Assembly: GCA_033439795.1 (NCBI GenBank) | Contig: JAUTDP010000012.1 | Coordinates: forward strand, 1,860,001-1,924,000 | DNA: 64,000 nucleotides | Direction: 5' to 3' | Source: Sordaria brevicollis | Lineage: Eukaryota; Ascomycota; Sordariomycetes; Sordariales; Sordariaceae | Part shown: piece after piece, positions 1 to 10,815 of the stretch | Layout of the letters: the number at the start of each line of letters is the position of its first letter | Numbering within the stretch: position 1 is the stretch's first letter | Position numbers and translations under genes: made by a program | The notes under the pieces: generated by a model | What the model was told of the DNA's origin: nothing | The model's input: only the letters and a program-made list of their open reading frames with translations | Database searches by the model: none

Positions 1-694
1 TATTTTATTTTTATAGCGAATCCTACGGTGTATTTAGGATAGTATATTTTTAATTTTATTTCGATATTTATTCTCTATTATTCTTTTTTTACAATTGACG
101 GATTATTAAAATTCTTGGTCTTATTGTTTTAAGGTATTAAATCCGTTTTAGCTAATTTAATTAGAAATTTGAAATTTAATTTCGTTTTTATTATTATTTG
201 AAATAGGGAAGAAAAATAACTTTAAATAACTACTATTACTATAATAATTGGGAAAGGAATTATATTAAAAATTTTTAATAAGATTAAAAGAGTAGAGAGG
301 GGAGTAGATTTATAGGGGAGAAAGGAGCAATTTAATAGTAGGAATATCTTTTTCGATTTAATTATATTTTTTCTTTTACCTATTATAAAAATAAGGTTAG
401 GAAGTCTTAAAAATTTAATTAAGGAGTTGATTTTTACTAAATTAAAGAAGATTTTTATTTTAAAGATTAAATGAAGTCTAATTATTATTTTAGCAAAAGT
501 TGCCTAACTTTCTTTCTTTATTTCTAATTACCCTTCTCTCTTTTTATTCTTTTAGAGCTTTCCTTCTTTTTATATAAAAGTCCGAAATTTATTCTATAAC
601 TTTCTTTCTTAATTTGCTTAATGTACTACTATTATACTTCCTTCAAATTAGTTCATTATGATGTATCCTTGTCCTGTACCTCTTTTCTTAGATT

Positions 695-2323
695 ATGATT
701 AGGGAAAATCCCTGGAAGAATTCCTCCAGAATGAAAAACTACGAAAAATTTTCAAAAAAATACGGAAAAAATCTGCTGTCTAGCCGTGTACCCTTGTACT
801 TGTTTATCCGCCCCATCTCATTAGAAGAAGAAGTTCGTAAATTATATTTCGAAATTATAATTACCGACGAAGAAATTTTTAATTTACTTACGGTAAAGGG
901 ATTCTAAATCTTTTTTTAAGGTTTATAATCTTTGCGTAGAAATTTGGGAATCTTTCGTAAGTATTTTTTTAATACGATAGAAGAAAAATTTCGTTAAGTT
1001 CGCGAAATTTTCGAGAAAGTTCGCCGCGATAATTCTATTTATTTTATTCGCCGTATAAATAAACGGGAATTCTAATTTTATTTTAAAGAGTAATATAACC
1101 TCTTTATTCTTCGCGAACTATTTTATATTTATTTTAAAAGCTTTTTTCCTAAAGCTATTAAAGAGAAGATTATAAATATAATACGTAAAAAGGGAGGTTG
1201 GACTATATTAGGCCCTAATTATATATAATATATTAATATATATTTGAAATTATAACGTTAGGGTATTAAAATTTACGTAAATATTAATACCTATTTTCGT
1301 TATATCCTTTAATTTTATACTAATATATTGGGAATAACGTAAAGATTTATCTTTATATAATTTATTAAAATAATTAAAGAACGAAGCTTTATCCTTTATT
1401 AATTTAAATTTAATTATAATAATAAAGTAAATATAATCGTAATAGGTATATATTACCTTATATTCGGGGTATAAAATTTAAAAATTTTAAAGCCGAAATG
1501 CATTTTACCCGAATATATTGCAATTTTCAAATAAGGATTATTAATAGAAAATATTATTATTTATTATAATATTATTAATAAAAGTTAAATATTACCGACG
1601 TAGATAATCGATATATAAATATATTTAACGGATATTTTTATACGAAGAAAGAGTATAGCGAATTAATATATTAAAAATTAATAGAATTAACTTTATAATA
1701 GCCGCGGACGATTTTAGAGTATAAATTTTCTTAAAAAACGTTAATTAATTTTAATTTAACTTTTATAAAAATACTTCTAAAGATTCGAATATATAGACCT
1801 TTAAGTATATAAAAAGATTAAAAATTATATTACTTTACTATATATTTTTATACCCTAAATCCGGAGCGAATTTAAAGCTTTTTTCAAATATTAGAATTAA
1901 TATACAATTTACAATTAATATTAGAAACGTTATATTATTATAGGAAAGCCTATCGAATTATATTACGATTATAATAAAAGAATTGCAATTAATTACTACG
2001 TTAAATTAAATTAGGTAAAGTTTAAATATTTAAAAAGAATTTCGGAAGTAAATATTTTTAAATTTAATCGCTATTTACTATAAAATATAATAAATTTGTA
2101 CGAGGAATTTATAAAGGATTATACGCCTTACGTAGTTAATTCGGAAGAATCGCCTTTTCGTATAGAATATAAGCATTTACGGGCGAAATTTGAAGTGTAT
2201 TACCGCTCTATATAAGAGCTGTAGTTAAATATATACGAAATACCGACGGGAGGATTCGAAGAATTAAAGGAATTAATTAAGAACGTTAGGGGGGATATTA
2301 ATAAGATAATAAATATTTTATAA
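695..2323 (+). pseudogene. RIP-decayed integrase-core-like gene
   Basis: An open stretch of 70 codons starts at ATG 695. The same reading frame then continues, interrupted only by TAA/TAG and without an obvious frameshift, to about 2,323. From ~1,193 it reads like the fungal integrase-core (DDE) proteins: a GGWTILGPN-like start, then a segment resembling IxIYxxIDAYSRxIxWxY, in which Trp codons are now stops and Asp codons read Asn. The tail (2,102-2,320) is still codon-like and rich in Glu, Lys and Tyr. The family call rests on recognising the spacing of these motifs and is moderate. The exact transposon class and the true ends are unknown; the 5' end may lie upstream of 695. Confidence 0.55.
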
Positions 2324-2500
2324 ATAATTAATTTTAATTTAAAAAAGAAATAGCGGAACGTAATTCAAATTAAATTATTAATTTATAGCGTAAAATAATA
2401 TATATTAATATTTATAAACGTCAATTAAAGTAAATTAACGTATAGGACGAACGTAGTTATATAATTAATAGGTTTTATAATATAGTAAAAATAATTACTA

Positions 2501-2553
2501 TAGCGTAGTAGTTTAAAAAGTAAATTAACTTTTAAGAGGTTATAAGTTCGAAT
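2501..2553 (+). repeat. tRNA-like repeat, forward copy
   Basis: The segment has a D-arm-like start (GTAGTAGTTTAAA), an ACTTTTAAG stretch that would serve as an anticodon loop with TTT, and a T-arm-like AAGTTCGAAT 20 bases further on. A long T-rich tail follows. A second copy lies inverted at 3,081-3,140. The spacing is roughly that of a tRNA, but the stems do not pair, as expected after RIP. It could be a tRNA-derived SINE or a dead tRNA gene. The Lys-like identity is a guess. Confidence 0.35.
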
Positions 2554-3080
2554 AAAATTTTTTTCTTTTTTTTTTTTCTTTTTTATTTTTATTTAATAAA
2601 TTATTTATTAAAATAATAATAATTATAATAATTATATTATTATTTCTATTATTATCATTATTATTATTATTATTATTATTATTTCTATTATTATTATTAT
2701 TAATTATATTAAAAAGAATATTTTAAAATAAATATATATAAAAATAAAAAAAGAAATTTATAATTTTAAATTCTTTAATAATTTTTAAGTAAATAAATAT
2801 TTATAAATGAAAATATTATATATTATAAGAAAGTCTTTTCGTATTTACTTCTTCGTCGTTTAATACTTATTTATTTCCTTTAATTCTTTTTTTTCTTTTT
2901 TATTCCTTTTTTATTTCTTTTCTTTATTATTTTAATTTAAAAATTATTAAAATATAATACTTATAAATAAAATTTATAATTTAAATAAAATAATATATTT
3001 TTATTAATATTATTATATATAATTTACTGATAAAAAAAGTTATTAAAAAAATAATATTTTAAAAAAAGAAAAAAAATTTA

Positions 3081-3140
3081 TTCGAATTTACGACCTTTTA
3101 AAAAATTATTTCAATTTTATAACTACTATACTATACGTTA
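3081..3140 (-). repeat. tRNA-like repeat, inverted copy
   Basis: Read on the minus strand, this matches the 2,501-2,553 copy through the D-arm-like region, the T-rich centre and the AATTCGAAT T-arm-like box. The T-rich tail is again on the far side, so the two copies point toward each other across ~530 bases of AT-rich simple sequence. The two copies differ mainly by transitions, as RIP would produce. Confidence 0.35.
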
Positions 3141-3499
3141 TTATTATTATTTTTCCTACCGTTAATTTGAATATATATATTTAAAATAATATTTTAAAAG
3201 AGAAAAAAAAAAGCAAAAGAAAAAAAAAACCAAAAAAAAGAAAAATAAAAATCAAAATAATAATTTTATTTTTATATACTCTATTATATAAAATTCTACT
3301 ATAGGAAATTGGAAATTAACGTTTGCGATTACGTATTAAAAAGGTAAGTAGTATTTTAACGTCCTCGGGCAAAATATTATCACTTCAATTAACGTTAATT
3401 AACCTCTTTAAGGTTTATATATTTACCTTCGCAATTAATATTTTATTAATATTAATTAGGTTAATTATATTATTAAAATTATTAAAGAGATTATAAAAT

Positions 3500-5780
3500 A
3501 CCTTATCCTCTATTTTATCCGGCGTAATTATATTATCCTTACCCCCAATTTACTCTAAAGGTATAATTTCCTATTATAAAAACGGCGGTAATTATATATA
3601 TTCTTACTTTACTATTTACTTTTACTTTAAATTGCCGATTATTATTTCCTTAGGTTAAATATTTAAACGAAATTCCTTTTTAATTTAAGGAATAGGCGTA
3701 ACCTTTTTTACGGGTATAATAGCCTCCTCCTTTTTAATTAATTATTATTTATTAACGTTTTACTCTTCTTTAATAGGAATTATAATTTAATTAATAACGG
3801 AAATAATAATCCGTTTATAGCGTTTTAATAAAGAATTAAGGGGGGTACTAAAATTTATAATACGTTTACGAATACGTTTAGGAGTAACGCGACCCGGATT
3901 TTTAAATTCGTTAGTTTTTTCGGCTATTTTAATAATTAATAAGAGGTTAATAATTAAAGGCGTATTATTCTTAATTTTACTAATAGCTTCGATTTTTATA
4001 CAAAATTATTTAATAATAATAGATTTAATTTTATCGAAATTAAAATTATTAAATTGGATTTTACTATTAATTGAATAAGGATTAGTACTAACGAATTTAA
4101 ACGTTTTAATATTGAGGTTAAAGGGATAATTTTATATAAAATGAAATTAAATACCGATTTAGGAAATAAAGTAGGTATAATTATTATAATAATCGTAAAG
4201 AGGAAAAAATTTAGAATAAGTTTTTAAGATCCAGATAATTTTAACGTCCGTAAAGATAGGAATCCTCCCAATTATAATAATCTTTACCTCTTTAAATTAT
4301 TAATAAAAGGTAATATTCTTATTTATACGAATATTATTATTCCGATCGAATAAATCGATAATTAATTATTGATAAATAATACTAATTTTATTTAATTCGG
4401 ATAAAGTATTATTTCGATTGCCGACGCCTAATTAAATAAAGGTTCGCTTTAATAGGCGAGCGTAAGGAAGGATAACGGAAGAGTGGTTAAGAGAATTATT
4501 AATAGCGTTAATTATAATTAAATTACTTAAACCGCGGGTAAAAGAACGCGTAAGAAAATTATTATTAATAATAATAATAATAGAAAGCTACGAAAAAAGA
4601 AGAAAAGCTTTAATAGTAATACGCTTATTATATTTATTATATATTTCCTAAATAAAGTATTCCGCTAAATAATATTTATAAGGAACGTTAATAATTTTAT
4701 AGCGTTAAGAAGCTATATTAAAAGATAGAAAAGAAGAAGGTAAATTAATACTTAATAAAGAACTATAATAAATATTTTAAAAGTAATTATAATAATATAA
4801 ATTAAAGAAAAAAAACGTTATTTAAAATTAATTAATATACTTCTTTTAAATTCGGAAAAAGATATAGCTAATTACGGAATAGGGATATTATATAAAAAAT
4901 TCAAATTAAAGCTAAAATAAATCGGGATATAATAAACTTTTTTTTAAAATAGAATTAAAAGTAATAATATAACTTATTTAATTAGATTCCTCTATTTACT
5001 TAGCGCGCTTATTAATTATTTTGCGGATTTATTTAATTCCCTTCTTAATATTTATAATATCGCTATTTTAGACGTTTTTTATAATAAATTTGGGATAATT
5101 ATTATCGTCGACGGCCAATTCGGTAATAATTTCTTCTTTAATTTTTATAAAATAACGTTAGAAATTTAATATTAAGAAATAATTTTAATAAAATTTACCT
5201 TTACGGAAGGAATAAATATATCCTTCGTATTTTATATAATAATTGAAGTAAATTCTTTATAAGATTTCTTTATTACTTTAAAAATATATTATAAATAAAT
5301 TAGGGTTAGTAATATATTTATATAGGTCGTAAATTCTATTTTCGATAATTATTATAAAAAAGTAATAAATAAGGTTTATAAAGTATTCGGTACGCGTAAA
5401 GCGTAAAACCGACGATACTTTCTCATTTACGTAGGGCTTTTAATATATTTTAAGAGATAATTCGCGGAGAATAGTCTATTAATATTAATTAGCGTTAATT
5501 CCCTTTAAATAATATTTTTCAATATTAATAGATATTATTATTTTATTCTTAATATAAATATTAATAATTTCTTCGGGACCGTCGTTTATAATTTTCGTAA
5601 TAAAATACCGAAATTCTTTAACTTTATCGGTAACGTCCTCTAATATTTCGGGAATATTATCAGCGTTTTTTATACCCTTTATAATAAATTCCCCTTTTTA
5701 AATAAATTGCGTAAAGACGGTTTTCGGGATAGGAAGCGGGCGTAGGGTTATTAGGGGCGGACGTAAGGTTATTTTAAGTA
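3500..5780 (-). pseudogene. RIP-decayed unidentified ORF
   Basis: On the minus strand, long codon-like stretches run between TAA/TAG stops. Near the N-terminal end (~5,500-5,780) they include a Pro/Leu/Arg-rich start and a Glu/Lys/Asp-rich helical-looking segment. Around 3,840-3,900 a basic stretch reads PGRVTPKRIRKRI. No catalytic motif is recognisable and no homology is claimed. The dense stops in place of Gln/Trp codons suggest a repeated gene killed by RIP. The limits are approximate. Confidence 0.4.
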
Positions 5781-5984
5781 TAATAGTAGTAATATCTTTA
5801 ATTGTAATTTATTTAAGAAGTATTATAAGTAATAATAATACGGATTGTAATAATAGTATTATTATAATTAAAGTAGAATGGTATAAGGTTAATAGATATA
5901 ATGTAAGGTTAAGGGTTTTGAATAATCCTTGTATTTATTTATTAAAGAGGTATATATATATAGGGCGTTTATTATTTGCCCTAA

Positions 5985-8114
5985 TACCTACAAACCAGCT
6001 ATGCGTACAGGCTAAACGCTTTTCAGTAGTGACCAAAGTTTTTTTAAAACCGACCAACACAATAGCCTCCGTACTCTTCAAGGTCAGACCAGCTTTTCCG
6101 CCGATTGGTGATGCCCGGGACTGTCAACTATCAATGGTGTGTATCGGAAGGGAGGAGGAGCAGTAGCACAGCAAGCAGCGACCCTTTGCAGTTGCAAGGA
6201 AGTTGAGCCTTGAGAGTTGAGCAAGGGCGACAGCGGGCGAAATAGAAAAGAGTGGATGTTCGATTTTCACGGCCGGTCCACTCAGCAAGCCGGCCCAGGG
6301 ATCCGCTTCGTTGATGGAGTCCATGTGGTTTTGTATAGCGGTTAAACTACAAAAGGCTATTAGCTCCTCAGACCTTTGTTGCACTAGCCGTATCAGGTAC
6401 GAGTCCCCTCACCAAACCGATTGTGGTTGGTACTTTGTGAACCCCTACCAAAATGTTTAAGTGCATGCATCAAACCCCCGAGACGACGAACCATTTGGAG
6501 AGATGGTGAGCGGTCAAGACAGGCCGGCCTGCAAGCCCAAGCAATGAGGCGTTGATAGGAAGAGAAGAGCGAAAGATCTCCAGAGGCTGTTCAAGGCAGC
6601 TGCCAATAAAGTCCTCGAAAAGCCATTTCCGAGAAAATGCACGACGTGGACTGGTGGGGTCTTTTGAGGTCCTTTTGTCAATTTTTCTTTTCAAGGCCCG
6701 ATCTCGCCAAGCCCTATCGGTGGTTCTCGGCACGTGAGGCCCAAGATGATGGTTTCGGGTACCAATTGCCTCCACTTTTTCCGGTCATCAAACGGCAGCG
6801 ATTGAGACTTCCAATATGAAAACACGGTACCGACAGCATCAAGGACCTTGGAAAACAGAAATTGTTGGCTTGGGCGCATCTCAGCCCTCGGCCTGGTCCT
6901 TGGACAAGCGTTTGCCAACAACGCTGTCTCTGTTCCTGGCCCTTGCTTGGCGACATGATGGAAACGACTTTGATGCCGCGTGGCCCACCCGCGCCCGATC
7001 AGCCCCTTTGACGATTCGCTCGATCCATATCAGAGCTTCGGGGGTTGATTCGAGCAACGTCAGCAAAACTCAATGTCGTTTCCGTTTCGATTATGCGGGG
7101 TATGATGGTTATCACTATAGAACAACCCTCGGAAGGATTCATACAACCTTCCATTGGCGAGGGGTTGATTTGGACCTGGAGTCGGAGCTTCTGCTTCCCA
7201 TCGGGAGTGAGTAACGGGCTGTGTAGCTGAGGGTAACTATACCGGCTGAGAAGAGCTGTGTTCTGAGAAGCCATTTGTCCAACAACTCGGTATGTAAGCG
7301 TCCAATATGGATGAGTGTGCACATTATGAGCTATTATCCATGGCAAGGTATATCCTAGTCATGACTGAACAGAAATGGGCCAAGTCAGCATATTGGCATC
7401 ATCGACTTGTTCTCGTGGTTGTTTTGCTCATTGGAAGTCGCCATGTTGTCGTCCTTTCTGGTTTGCGTTTTCGGGGAAATATTCCACTGCGACTAGGGTC
7501 GACGAAAAAAAGTACAAGTATGTACTTACTGAGCATGTATCTTTTTCGCTCTCCATCAGTCAGACGGCTGTGTTTTATCGACAACAGCCTCGTACCTACG
7601 TTAGACTGCACCCAACGTCTGTCGTCGAAACGTCTGTCGTCCAAAGGCGGCGATTAAATCGTAGGAAATGACATTGGAAAAAGAGTGAGTACCTCTATCT
7701 GCAAAAGACCAAATACCTCGGGGAAGGGAGATGGGTATCTAAAAGGAGGCTCTTTCCAAACCTCAAATTTGGCACGAGATTCAGAGTGGTATCAGTGGAG
7801 AACCCGAAAGTGGAGGTTCCCGCCCCCCGCATTTGACGCGATGGAGACCAAAGCTCCAAAAAAAAGCGGACTCCGACTGGAGCTCAACGGTGACCCTTTC
7901 CTTATCGGATTGCTTATCGCAAAGTAAATTTTCGAAAATCTTCTGTCTGCCAGTAGCCAGCAATTGGGGAATCCCAATGTCAGTGCGCCCGGCTGTCCCC
8001 CTTCTGTAAACATTGCAAATTCGAGGAATCAACAAACCTTGAATTGGTTATTGTTCAACTTTTTCTTCATTGTATTGATATTTTCACATAATCGTCATAC
8101 GAAAGCTAGTCATA
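5985..8114. other. Gene-free buffer next to AT-rich block
   Basis: Base composition is normal here, but the open frames are short, overlap on both strands and show no domain or splice logic. The last few hundred bases will include the promoter and 5' UTR of the NOP13-like gene. I see no RNA gene. Confidence 0.5.
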
Positions 8115-9611
8115 ATGGCAGCCACAAAGGACCTCGAAACCGCCTCTGCGGTCGACGCCATGGACACCACTCCCGACGCCGTCTCCGAGAAGAAGTCCAA
8201 GAAGGAGAAGAAAGATAAGAAGGACAAGAAGGAAAAGAAGGAGAAGAAAGAAAAGGAAGAAAAGAAGGAGAAGTCCTCCAAGAAGCGCAAGGCCACCGAG
8301 GAGCCTACCGAAGAGTCCAACGAGCCCGCTGAGGCCACTGAAACCACCGACACCCCCATGGCCGACGCCGACGCCGACGCCACTGCCTCCTCCGACGAAA
8401 AGCCCAAGAAGTCCTCCAAGAAGCGCAAGACCGAGCTCACCGAAATCGAAATCGACGTCACCGCCCCCGAGCCTCCCTCCAAGAAAGCCAAGCGTCTACT
8501 CAAGAAGGGCAAGACCCTGCCCACCAAGCCATCCTCCGACAAGGGCGACGATTCCGACTCCGACGACGGCGAACCCGCCAAGGACGGCGAAAAGAAGAAG
8601 AAGAAGGAAAAGAAGGAGCGCTCCCCGCACGGCGTCTGGATCGGTAACCTGCGCTTCACCGTCACCAAGGCCGAACTCAAACAATGGCTCGTCGACAACT
8701 CCGGCGGCTCCATCACCCCCGAGAGCATCACGCGCGTGCACATGCCCACCGCCAAGGCGCAGCCCGGCCAGCCCAAGAAGGCGGCGGACGCAAAGCCCGA
8801 GAACCGCGGTTTCGCCTACGTCGATTTCGATACCCTCGCTACCAAGGTTGCGGCCATCGCGCTCAGCGAGACGGAGTGGTACAGGCGCAAGTTGTTGATC
8901 AAGGACGCGACGTCGTTCGAGGGAAGGCCGGAGAAGAAGAAGGAAGATGAGGAGGCCGCCACAGGAGGAAAGGACGGAAAGAAGAAGGAGGAGGAAGCCA
9001 AGTTTGCCGGCAGCACCAAGATCTTCGTCGGTAACTTGTCCTTTGACACCACCGAGGACGACTTGCGCGCGCACTTTGACAAGTGCGGCGCCATCAGGTG
9101 GGTGAAAGTGGCCACGTTCGAGGACAGCGGCAAGTGCAAGGGTTATGGCTGGGTGAACTTTGAGGAGGGCGAGGCCGCGCAGTGGGCGGTGAAGGGATTC
9201 GTCAAGATCCGCGAAGAGATTCCGGAGCTTGAAGATTTCATGGACGAGGATCAGAAGGCTGAGGCCGCTGCCGCTGCCGAGGCTGAGGGTGAAGGCGAAG
9301 ATAAGAAGAAGGCCGAAAAGAAGGAGACGGAAAAGAGGATAAAGACGCGCAAGTGGTGGGTTAACCAGCTACACGGCCGCACTCTCAAGATCGAGTTGGC
9401 CGAGGACGACAAGACGAGGTACGAGAAGCGGTTTAGAGGCAAGGGTGCCGGTGGCAAGAAGCAGCAACAACAGGGTGATAGGCCACAGAGAGCTCCTTAC
9501 CAGAAGAGGGAGGAGGGAGATGGCCAGATTAAGATGGCGCAGGATATCAGTGTTGCCAGGCTTACTGGTGCGCCGGTTGCTCACCAGGGTAAGAAGACTA
9601 CCTTCGAGTAA
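8115..9611 (+). CDS. NOP13: NOP13-like nucleolar RNA-binding protein, two RRMs
   Basis: The product is a 498-residue intron-less protein. Residues 25-60 and 155-170 are lysine/glutamate-rich tracts typical of nucleolar proteins, with SKKRK-type nuclear signals near 54-58 and 101-105. RRM1 spans about 172-265 (RNP2 VWIGNL 174-179, RNP1 RGFAYVDF 231-238). RRM2 spans about 301-430 (RNP2 IFVGNL 303-308, RNP1 KGYGWVNF 342-349) and is interrupted by a charged Ala/Glu/Lys insertion before its last strand. The C-terminus is basic and Gln/Gly-rich. This arrangement matches fungal Nop13, a nucleolar pre-ribosome-associated protein; function in ribosome biogenesis is inferred from the family. The related Nsr1/nucleolin class is the main alternative, but the WIGNL/FVGNL pair and the split RRM2 favour Nop13. 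It converges with the CEX1-like gene. Confidence 0.88.
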   Translation: MAATKDLETASAVDAMDTTPDAVSEKKSKKEKKDKKDKKEKKEKKEKEEKKEKSSKKRKATEEPTEESNEPAEATETTDTPMADADADATASSDEKPKKSSKKRKTELTEIEIDVTAPEPPSKKAKRLLKKGKTLPTKPSSDKGDDSDSDDGEPAKDGEKKKKKEKKERSPHGVWIGNLRFTVTKAELKQWLVDNSGGSITPESITRVHMPTAKAQPGQPKKAADAKPENRGFAYVDFDTLATKVAAIALSETEWYRRKLLIKDATSFEGRPEKKKEDEEAATGGKDGKKKEEEAKFAGSTKIFVGNLSFDTTEDDLRAHFDKCGAIRWVKVATFEDSGKCKGYGWVNFEEGEAAQWAVKGFVKIREEIPELEDFMDEDQKAEAAAAAEAEGEGEDKKKAEKKETEKRIKTRKWWVNQLHGRTLKIELAEDDKTRYEKRFRGKGAGGKKQQQQGDRPQRAPYQKREEGDGQIKMAQDISVARLTGAPVAHQGKKTTFE

Positions 9612-10815
9612 GCAAGGGCTGTTGCAAGAGAGCAAGAGGGGATCTAGTTCAGAGCGTACCCGCGGTTCTGTGCGGGAGAAGCATAATCGTCGTTGTTCTG
9701 TTTTTTTTGCTATGGTGTGTGTCTTTTATATATACCTATCTTGTTTCTACATATGGTGTTCCGGTTTAGACGGCCAAAAGAATTGATTTTGCGTTCCATC
9801 TTACCTGACGCACAAGTACATGGATATCTCATCATGATCATGAAGGTGTTACGAACTCCATTCTCCAGTACACTAACGCCGACTCTGATCTCTTTACCAA
9901 ATTTGATGCCTACAGAAATCGATCTCTAACCTAGCACCCATAGATATCAACCTAACAGTGACGTCCAGCATTCAACATTCGTCACGAGCCAGGCTTTTCC
10001 CTTTTTAAGTAACCTTCGCCCCAGCTTTCTTTTACGATTCGTGTCACATTAATTACCCATACCAACCCTTACCATTTTACCATACCGTCACTAGGGTATT
10101 TCTACTGATCGCCTGCCCCTTCTTTTCGAGGAACTCATGTCCTCCCATCCAGGTCGCAAGTGTAGTGGTTCGCATCATTACGCCCTAACTTGCGACTTGG
10201 GACGGGAGCACATGGGTTCACTCCTCATTGTAGCAGGTAACTTCCCTTTTCCCCCTTTTCCCGCCCTGGCACCATCAGCCTACCCTCTCCTCTTTTTAGC
10301 CTTTTTGCTATGCTGGGACATGCTGTGGTGTGTAAAATGACTGTTCCAAGCTGCAGAAATGCCTATTTGGGCAAAGTGCGATGTTCCGGGCTCTCTTCAA
10401 CTTCCTCTGACAATTCACTAGGGATATAAGACATCCAGTCTGCGGACGCATATCCACAATTCTTCTTCGGTTGGTATAGTTAGGCGCGATTGCATTTCAA
10501 TATGAACACAAATTGTATATGGCACGTAAATCAGTATTTATACTGAGTGGCGGCACAAAAAGGCAGGTTCAAGCTTGTTGTCTATCTCTAGGTATAGGTC
10601 TTATATCCGCCGATTCTGACACATTGCTACACAGGAGGACTTCACACCATCTTGATATGTACCCAACAGGCTATGAGTCGAATCGCTTCTTCTTTGCTTT
10701 GGCCCTCCTATGATAACTAAGTAGGCCCTTGATCTATATATAGCCCTCCCCAATGCTAATCCAACATTCCTTCATCTCGACTCACTGGTCACTAGATAAC
10801 ACAGCGCGCACCAGA
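9612..10815. other. Convergent intergenic region
   Basis: This lies between two convergent genes and should hold both 3' UTRs. No open frame here looks coding, and no RNA gene or repeat stands out. Confidence 0.5.

Larger units (their letters stand above)
1..5985. repeat. RIP-mutated AT-rich block, left
   Basis: Composition changes abruptly near 5,985: everything to the left is strongly AT-rich with almost no open frames, and everything to the right is normal. The block contains remnants that still read as protein when TAA/TAG are taken as mutated Gln or Trp codons. That is the expected footprint of RIP, which in Neurospora-type fungi mutates duplicated DNA C:G to T:A and is usually followed by cytosine methylation and H3K9me3 heterochromatin. 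Long (ATT)n and poly-T/poly-A tracts lie at 2,560-3,080. The RIP interpretation is inference from base bias and the stop pattern. Confidence 0.85.

Noticed and set aside
8084..9074. Long minus-strand frames (up to 230 codons) across the NOP13-like gene
   Set aside because: They are reverse shadows of the lysine/glutamate-rich coding sequence, showing Phe/Ser/Leu-rich low complexity and no independent start or domain.
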